From contig JAALGY010000033.1 in NCBI GenBank assembly GCA_032358165.1, positions 2,976,001-3,040,000 of the forward strand: 64,000 bases of DNA. Reading direction: 5' to 3'. Below are positions 57,178 to 64,000 of the stretch, one piece after another. Every line of letters starts with the position of its first letter. The first letter of the stretch is position 1. Origin of the DNA: Diplosphaera chodatii. Taxonomy: Eukaryota > Chlorophyta > Trebouxiophyceae > Prasiolales > Stichococcaceae. Below the pieces are notes generated by a model. That model did not search any database. It worked only from the letters and a program-made list of their open reading frames with translations, and was not told the DNA's origin. A program made the position numbers and the translations under genes.

Positions 57178-59505
57178 TTACTTTGCCACATAGCAGCGCA
57201 CCATGCTCTGCCAGTTCTGCGGCACTTTGACGGTGCCGTCAGTGTCCAGGAAGTGGGGCGCCGGCTTGAGGCCCTGGTCCCGCCACGTTGTGCCGCTCCG
57301 CTCAGCTTCCAGCAGCGCCTGTTGAGAAACAGATCGAGGAACTGATCCGCACGCCTGCCGATGCGAATACCCTTTAGCTATGGCCACAATCAGCAGGCCT
57401 ATGTGGCTTGCAGAGGCAGCATGATGAGCTGGCAGTCGGCCAGGCACGAGGGCGCCATGTTGCTCGGTGGCAGGCTCCATGGTTGCACACCAGCTTATCG
57501 CTGCCGGCCCCGATCGCGCCACGAGACTGGTCCCGGAAGCCATCAAAGTCGACTGATCGGGATGGGTCTGTCGGGTATGCCCGCTGCATGAAGGACAGTA
57601 GCCGCTTCATCGCCTGCAAGCATGTAAGTGAGAATATTTAGACGCAGAATAACAACTGTGATGGGGTGGGCGTGCAGGGTCATTGATGGAGTTGCCTGGG
57701 GCAAAGCATGCATCGTGACTTCATGTCGCGGCACCAGTGGTACCTGCAGGTATTTGCGCGTGGCCTCGTCATTCATGATGTGAGCGGCCCCGCCCACATT
57801 CATGCCAGTGGCGTGCGAGATCTTCTCCCGAGATGAACGCTCGTGAATGCCGATGCTGGTCACGCCAATGGGCCATGGCGCATTCCCTGTGTATGACAAT
57901 TGGCGGTTCCTCAGCACTGTGGGCGACAAACCGACCTGGACGCAAAGCAGCATAAAGGATCAGCGGTGCACACAGTGATGGCGCTTGCAACCATCGTGAA
58001 GCATCGCAAGCATGGGGCCCTTCGCACCGATGGCGAGCCGCATGTAGATGTCATAGCCGTACAAGTAATTGCGGTTGCAAATGGCGTCCACAATCATCCA
58101 CAGCCTGAGGAGTGGACCATGGTAAAGAATTTGCAACAAAGGCGGCGACACTCAAACAGATGCACCGTGCAGCATGCGATGGCCTGCCCTGCCCTGAGCC
58201 AGCTGTTGATCTCACCCAGCAAGCATGTCGCCAGGGACTCGGCGCTTGGCCAGGTCGCGGTACAGCGGCTTGATGAAGGCCATGGTCTGCTTGTACTGGG
58301 TCATGACCTGTATGCCTGCAGTCAACGAGCTTGAAGCGTGGGCTGACGCTACAGTGCAGCGAGGCCACCCGTCAAACAACTGAAGGATGCAGCATGGCTG
58401 GTGACTGTTGAGCGCCTGTCGGCCTTCCAACACCTACTTGCCTTGCCCAGACTCCTTCACTTCTTCGGGCCGCCGCTCCAGGTCCGCCTCCCACTCCGCA
58501 CACCATTGCTTCAGGTGCTTGGCAATGCGGTCCTCGGTTGTCATCGCCTTTTCCGCCTGCTGCGCCTTCAGCGCCGCTGCCGCAGCCTCAAACGCTGCCA
58601 TGGCGGCTTCTGCCTCGCTGTCTGGTGCCGTGGCATCACGGCCTGGATTGCTGGTCTCTGCCTCCTTGTGTGAGGCAGCTGCATCTGATGGCTCCGCAGG
58701 CTTCTCCCCGCTGGCGGCAGACGTCGGCCGCTTCGGCTTGTCGGTGCCGGCTGCGGAGTTTGGCCGCTTGGCCGCCTTTGCTGCCCGCTGAAGCTCAAGA
58801 AGCGTGTTGTTCTGCTGCCCCATGCCCTTTTGCTCGTCCGTCAGCTGCAGGTCCTTCCCGGCCTGCTTCAGCCGCGCCCGCCGTGCCACATCATCCTGCA
58901 GTCATATACAGTGCAGGAGTTGTGTACACCGCAGCACCTCATTTGCTGCATTCGCAGCAGCCGACAAAGTGATGGAACTGCATGCCAGCAAGTGGCCACG
59001 ACTGCATGCAAAACTTTGCTGCAGTTGTATGCACCTCGCCGAAGAGGGTGACGGGCTGTTCGAGGGCGCGCAGGCGGCGCAGCACCTCCACCATCGGCAG
59101 CTGGTCTTCCGCCTCGGCTTCTGCTGCTTCTGTGGGCGCTGCTGCGCTGCCGCCTCGCTTGTGCGACTGCGCCTTTGGCTGCTTCTCCTGCGACTCCTCC
59201 GGGAGCTTGGGTGACGCCTGCGTGCAAGGGTGGGTTGGCGTCTACTTGAGCACCATAACGCTTGAGACTACGGCGCGAGAGCAGCCGAGCATCGCTGGGC
59301 CTGCGGATGCACGTGCATCCATCAAACCACAAAGCTCGCCTGCATGCCAAACACTCACCCGTGCATCCTGCTCCGCCTGCTCCTCTTCCCTCAGCTTGCG
59401 GATGCGCATCTCCTCCAGCTCCGCGCGCTTCACATACTTGCGCCCCTTGAACTCGTCCTGTGTGCTCTTACGCTTCTTCGCGATGGCGGCTGCCAGCGCG
59501 TCCAT
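57178..59505 (-). CDS. PRP18: pre-mRNA splicing factor PRP18
   Basis: U5-snRNP-associated factor for the second step of splicing. ATG 59505 starts [40 protein letters not shown]. The PRP4-like (SFM) motif is [20 protein letters not shown] (about 59040-59100). A low-complexity linker follows, then [20 protein letters not shown] with [11 protein letters not shown] (about 58450-58545). The Prp18 domain: [20 protein letters not shown] (58240-58305), [14 protein letters not shown] (about 58025-58070), [20 protein letters not shown] and [15 protein letters not shown] (57740-57890), [20 protein letters not shown] with VDFDGF (57535-57615). A last exon [18 protein letters not shown] and [16 protein letters not shown], stop 57178, matches the plant-type C-terminal extension. 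The invariant loop NAPWPIGVT is intact. Confidence 0.92.
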
Positions 59506-59930
59506 GATGGCGCTTGTATCCAAGACCTGACGTTATGTCCTGCTGTGTTCTGCTAGCTGCCACATTTGCTGTCACTACATCCAGGTGGCAGATGTCACCA
59601 AGGACATGCTTGTCGCCTGTTTAGGAGTACGGCGACGTGTCAAGTAGGGCGCAGACAACACAAGCACGTGATGTGCAAGCGGCACGATGAGCGTGTTGAA
59701 GCGCTTGTCGAAGAGCACAGTTGAGGGATGGCAGAACACGCCCTGTACTCACACTTGATGCCTGAACCCTGAGCCTGGTGCTCTGAACCTCTGATCAGCA
59801 GGGAGCGTTGCCCTTGTTCGCAACACTGAATATCCAAGGAGCATCTGAGCGATTATTGACTTCGCAGGTCAAGACTTCTGTTTCCGACGGCTTCAAAAAT
59901 GCAGGTCGACAACGTGTTGCGGTACATGGT
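59506..59930. other. intergenic between PRP18 start and BRCC36 stop
   Basis: About 425 bases holding the PRP18 promoter and BRCC36 3' UTR. Nothing else visible. Confidence 0.4.
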
Positions 59931-62084
59931 TCAGGGAGGTTGCTGATGTCCGTGGGGCGGCGCTGTCGGCACCACCTGCCCATAGTCGTTGAGGGTCAGG
60001 TGGCTGAAGAACAGGTCCTCGAACACATCGGGCGAGCCGACTGCCGATGCTGGCTGCTGTGCCGCCGCTTGTGCGCCAGGCTGGCTGATCTGCACGGGCC
60101 CCGAAGCAGCCACGCGGGCGCCGGAGCGGTCCTCCGCAGCCAGGCGCGCCTTTGCAGCGTCAGTCACATCCTGCCCGGACACCGCCCACGGCTCAAGTGC
60201 CGTGCTGGCCCAGGGATCTGAGCTGGCCGCTGCGTAAGCACTGCTGGCGACTGGCTCGTAGCTGCTGCCTGAGGGTGCTGCCGGCGTGCTGAGCTGAGCG
60301 CCTGAGGACAGCGCAACTGCTAGCTGCGAGGCCAGCTGCGGCACATGTGCATCAGGTTGCCGGCTGGCAGACGCTTGGCTGGCGGCAGGGGCCACGACTG
60401 TCTGCTGTTGATGGTGCTGACGCTGCTGCGCATCGGCTTGCTGCTGCTGCTGCTGCTGATCGCGCTGTGCCTCCACCGCCTCCCGCAGCACCGGCTCCAG
60501 TGCATCCAGCTGCTGTCGCTGTAGCGCAGTTTGTGTGCGGGTTGTGCGTAGACTGTGCAGCGTAGGCCCTGTCAGGACAACGACCAAGCTCTAGAATTGT
60601 CTTGCAAAGGGTGCTTGCGACACATGCGCGGCGCATCATAGTCAAGGGCGTAGGCAAGGCAGGCTGAGCCGTCGCACCCAGGATGATTTCGACCAGGCTG
60701 GCTAGGTGCTGCTGGTAGGTTGCGGCATGCTGCAGTGCGGCCAGGGGGTCAATGTTGCCATCTGCGTCTCGAGCATCCTCCAGTGCTCCCTCATACGCTG
60801 CCCGCTCCTCCTGGAAGAGCGTCTGCATGCATGCAACATGCAGATGAGACGAGGCGTCACCGACTGGTGATGATGAAACAGGTGTGGTGGCAAGGCGCTT
60901 TCATGGGTCGCAGGTGTGGTGCAGAGCCACATGCGCACCACCAACAGGGCCTTCGAGATGTCTGACAGCGACTGCTCTGCCAGGCCGTGTGAGGGCACCA
61001 CGTCCAGCTGCACCTCCCGCCGCGCCCAGTCCCCCGAGCTGTAGGCCGCTGCGGATGGTAGCAAGAGTTTGCCAAATGTCAATGCAGGCCACACCATGAT
61101 TTGCAGGCATCAGCCAAAGGCTGAGGACCGATGTATGACTTGAGCACCTGCTGTTGAGGCTGCCATGGCCTGCTCAATATCCGTTGCATCGAGGGCAGGC
61201 ATCTGGGGTGGCTGAGCGGCTGTGGACACCGATTGAAACGCTGTGATTTGCACCGTCTCGATGTGCATCGTCGGGTCCTGCAGCACACGGGTCAGCGCGC
61301 TGAGTGCACACGTGGACAGGTTTTGAGGTGTGAGGTGAGCATGGAGCTCCAGCATGCTGTCCTGGCATGACACCAGGACGGCGAGACCCACCTCATTGAA
61401 GGTCGAGATGATGAGGCCGATGAAGCCCGGGTCCAGCATCTGGTACATTGCCTGCGTCCGTATGTCGACGTGGGACGGCAGCACAGTGATGTGTGGATGG
61501 CTATGGTACCAGCCCACCACGCGCGTCAGCGTGCCCGTCTCATTTGAGAAGCTCTCTGCCTTTGCTGAGCAGCGCGCCATCTGCTCTGGACTGGCTTCCA
61601 CCCGGTCCTGCGTGCATGGAGACGTACTGCTGTCAGTTCGCAGGACGCCCCCTACAGACACGTTGACCATGTGCACGTGAAGGCTGTTCCAGCGTGCGCC
61701 GCCGGGCAGTCCTGCACCTTTCTGCGGTCGGTGCGGATTTGCGGCACCGCAGCCCAGATGCGGACGGTTGCAGACCCGTCCTCCTGATGCTGCGGCACAG
61801 CGGGACCGATCAGACATTGACCGACTTGCAGGCTGTCTGGAACGATCACCGCTGACGCTGCAGTATGCTCAGGACGGCCCCACTCACCAGAACGTCACCC
61901 AACAGCAGGCCCATGACCTCCTCCACCTCCGTCGACAGTGCGTGCAGGTGGCATGTCCAGAAGACCTCTGTACACAAGTACAGGCCCGCAGCTCAGCGCC
62001 TGTTGCAAGATAAATGTGAAACCTGCCTGCACTTTGCACATCATGTATCACACCTGATGTCATCTGCACGCGTGCAGCTGTCAT
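59931..62084 (-). CDS. BRCC36: BRCC36-type Lys63-specific deubiquitinase (JAMM/MPN+)
   Basis: Zinc metalloprotease that removes K63-linked ubiquitin chains within BRCA1-A/BRISC-type complexes. ATG 62084 gives MTAARVQMTS, spliced to EVFWTCHLHALSTEVEEVMG, LLLGDVL (61890-61970; the catalytic Glu lies in STEVEE). Then come ATVRIWAAVPQIRTDRRKVQ and DRVEASPEQMARCSAKAES (61545-61610). The JAMM core is VVGWYHSHPHITVLPSHVDI (about 61465-61525; H-x-H-x7-S-x2-D complete), then RTQAMYQMLDPGFIGLIIST and FNEVGLAVLVSCQDSMLELH. C-terminal helices: REVQLDVVPSHGLAEQSLSD (about 60950-61020), NIDPLAALQHAATYQQHLAS with LVEIILG (60685-60760). A long Gln/Ala/Ser-rich tail follows, with a polyQ run (CTG tract 60439-60458), ending FFSHLTLNDYGQVV before the stop at 59931. 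The catalytic parts are intact; the tail is longer than in animal BRCC36. Confidence 0.92.
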
Positions 62085-62575
62085 GGCTGCTGTGGGGACT
62101 TTCGCCTTGTATTTGGTTGTGATGCTGTCAGGCTTCTGGCTTGCGAGAGCAATAGCAGTCGTGTGGCACCTGATCACCACATGGGACCCGGTGCGTGCAA
62201 ACAATCAGCTCAAAATTGGATAACCGAGAGGTGGGGCTTCAAGACGAACGCCAATCCTGACATGACGCAAAGTTAACTGCAAAGCTGCCTCCGCCCAGCT
62301 TGCCGTTTGCAAAGTGTGAGCACCTGCTGAGCTGGCAAAAGGCTTGGTCAGCATTGGGTCATCATCAGCAATTTTGGGCACTGCATGGGCAATCTGACGT
62401 GAGAATTTACGAAACTTGTCTGGGGCTCACGAAAATGATCGCTTGCAGGTCAGCAACACAGATGATCACCCGCACACTTCCGTTTGCGTCAAGCTGCAGC
62501 CGTCTGCAGCCCTTTCAGTCCTCAAGTGCGCGGCGACACACACACAAGCGCGCTCACACTCAAGCAGCATCCAGT
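62085..62575. promoter_or_regulatory. divergent promoter region, BRCC36 and glutathione S-transferase
   Basis: About 490 bases between divergent ATGs. No recognisable element, repeat or RNA gene. Confidence 0.4.
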
Positions 62576-64000
62576 ATGGCAGCAGCGACGGAAGAGCTGA
62601 CCTTCTACGACTCGGGTGAGACTGATAAGTGGCTGTGTGGTCCGGATCGAACGCCATGAATGTGCCTGCGCCCCTTATATACATGCGCACCACTGCCATG
62701 CTGCCGTCCTGATGATTAATCATCTGGTTCTTGTCAACAGGAGCGTGCCCATACGCGCACAGGTGGAAAGCTGAATGCTTTGTTTCATCGAGATCTCTGC
62801 CTGTCATTGTCGTGCTGCCACTGGTCTTCTTACGACCGTCCGAGCATGAATCTGATTAACCACTGCACAGGGTGTGGCTCGCTTTGGAGGAGAAGGGTGT
62901 CAAGTACAAGACCGTCAGAGTCGACCTCGCAAACCGCACACAGGTCTGTGCGACCCTCTAGGTGACCAGGGCGGCGTATGTGCATGCAAGCCCAGTGTAC
63001 TCTGTCGAGCCCAAGCCCCGATGAATGTCGTGTGTATGTGCAGGAGTTCACCGACCTCTATCAATCGGCCTCTCTCAACGATCACCCCGGCAAGGTGCCG
63101 GTGCTGATAGGTGAGCAACACTGCGACCAGGTGCTGCATTACTGACCTGTCCGCCTATCTGAGTGCAGCGTCAGGGCATGTCCAACAACTGGCATTATGG
63201 TGCAGATGGCGATGCCATTCTGATTGAGAGCAGCCCCATCGTGGAGTACCTGGACGTCCGCTTCCCATCAGAAGGGCAGCGGCTGCTGCCTGAGGACCCC
63301 CTGCAGCGCTTCAGGGTGCGCTGATGTTAAACGAGCAGTGCATGCATGCTGCTGCGCGCACGGCAGAGATGCGCTACACCTGGCATTGCACCCTGCAGGT
63401 GAAGCTGTTTGCGGAGGCTTTCACAGACAAGCTGCCCATCTTCTCCATCCTACGTGCTTCCACCAAGGCTGAGGTGGAGGAAGCAAAGCAGAAGATGGTG
63501 GAGGGCCTGAAGGCGCGTGCATCGACTCTGTGTCGCCGCATCGTCAAGGGCAGAGTCAGAGCAACAGAAAAGTTTGTTGGCAAGGCCCGCACCTAACAGG
63601 TGGTGCTCATGCTGCAGTACCTGGAGCGCTTCATGCAGAAGTACGCGCTGCATGAGGAGCCCGGTTACTTCCTTGGCAGCGAGTATAGCTACGCTGAAAC
63701 AGTAAGCGAGTGCTCGATCTACTGTACTGTGCTTGACGCATCGATGTTTGTCAGCCATTTCCAGTGATGACAACAGGGTGCTACATTGATGGGGGGATGC
63801 TGCGTTTCAGGTGACGACCCCCTTCCTGCGGCGGTACATCCTGGCGCTGCCTGAGTATCGCTCGATCGACTTCCTTGGTCTCCTTGAGGCCGAGAACCTG
63901 TCCCGTCTTCAGCACTGGACCAAGGTGAGCATGTTAAGTGCTCATGCATTGACGACCACCGGGATGGAGATGTCAGGCATACCGCACTTGACATTGAGCT
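62576..64000 (+). CDS. glutathione S-transferase, cysteine-type (omega/lambda/DHAR-like), 3' end outside window
   Basis: A thioredoxin-fold transferase or thiol reductase. Exon 1 (62576-62615) is MAAATEELTFYDS. A 22-base microexon (62741-62762) supplies ACPYAH with the catalytic Cys, and exon 3 (62871-62943) continues VWLALEEKGVKYKTVRVDLA, NRTQ; the three join in frame as SGACPYAHRVWLALEEKG. Next are SASLNDHPGKVPVLI (63044-63110; cis-Pro VP motif), DGDAILIESSPIVEYLDVRF (63206-63315; ESS glutathione-binding motif), then the helical domain VKLFAEAFTDKLPIFSILRA, EVEEAKQKMVEGLK (from 63399), YLERFMQKYALHEEPGYFLG with SEYSYAET (63619-63700), and TTPFLRRYILALPEYRSIDF ending HWTK near 63924. The gene runs off the right edge. 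CPYA at the active site indicates a cysteine-type class; the exact class is undecided. One intron after EGLK appears to use a GC donor. Confidence 0.85.

Overview
The window is a stretch of GC-rich nuclear DNA from a eukaryotic green alga, most likely a trebouxiophyte (the lineage is my inference). Nearly every gene is cut into many short exons. Introns mostly run from GTGAG, GTGCG or GTATG to a TGCAG acceptor and are rich in TGCA words. Plastid presequences, a galacturonokinase, a PHT4-type anion transporter and an ABI1-like PP2C point to Viridiplantae. No operons, rRNA, tRNA, CRISPR arrays or transposons were recognised. Gene limits come from reading exons by eye. Internal exons with family motifs are secure, but first exons are often not.

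Layout, left to right. 1-3005 (-): PHT4/ANTR-like anion transporter, cut by the left edge. 3868-6270 (+): galacturonokinase. 6433-7941 (-): PEX11. 8571-10901 (+): leucine-zipper protein, possibly bZIP. 11382-13682 (-): EamA/DMT transporter. 14328-19521 (-): an unrecognised thylakoid-targeted, Lys/Ala/Pro-rich repeat protein built from duplicated phase-1 exons. 20102-23684 (-): a disordered unknown, with orphan coding exons just upstream. 24623-28177 (+): FBXO21-like F-box protein. 28494-30217 (-): a secretory-type single-pass membrane protein. 30656-33306 (+): a TM plus coiled-coil protein. 33888-35270 (-): RAB21-type GTPase. 35785-40540 (-): cytosolic HSP90. 41145-42108 (-): a small plastid membrane protein. 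42585-44966 (+): 2-oxoglutarate/Fe(II) dioxygenase. 45454 to about 48969 (-): PP2C phosphatase. Then four minus-strand genes in a row: gamma-tubulin complex component (49693-55272), a coiled-coil unknown (55431-57069), PRP18 (57178-59505) and BRCC36 (59931-62084). 62576-64000 (+): a CPYA-type glutathione S-transferase, cut by the right edge.

The genes do not form one pathway. They are ordinary nuclear housekeeping genes in mixed orientation, with short convergent gaps and likely bidirectional promoters of about 0.4-0.8 kb. The item most likely to be undescribed is the repeat protein at 14328-19521. It combines a bipartite twin-arginine presequence, GKGKPAGPS/PNPL repeats, Gly/Ala hydrophobic segments and an alternating array of exons of 141, 90, 135, 90 and 141 nt that all begin and end in phase 1. 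Other points of note are a PP2C with tryptophan at the ABI1 'lock' position, and microexons of 22 and 24 nt that carry conserved residues in the GST and RAB21 genes.
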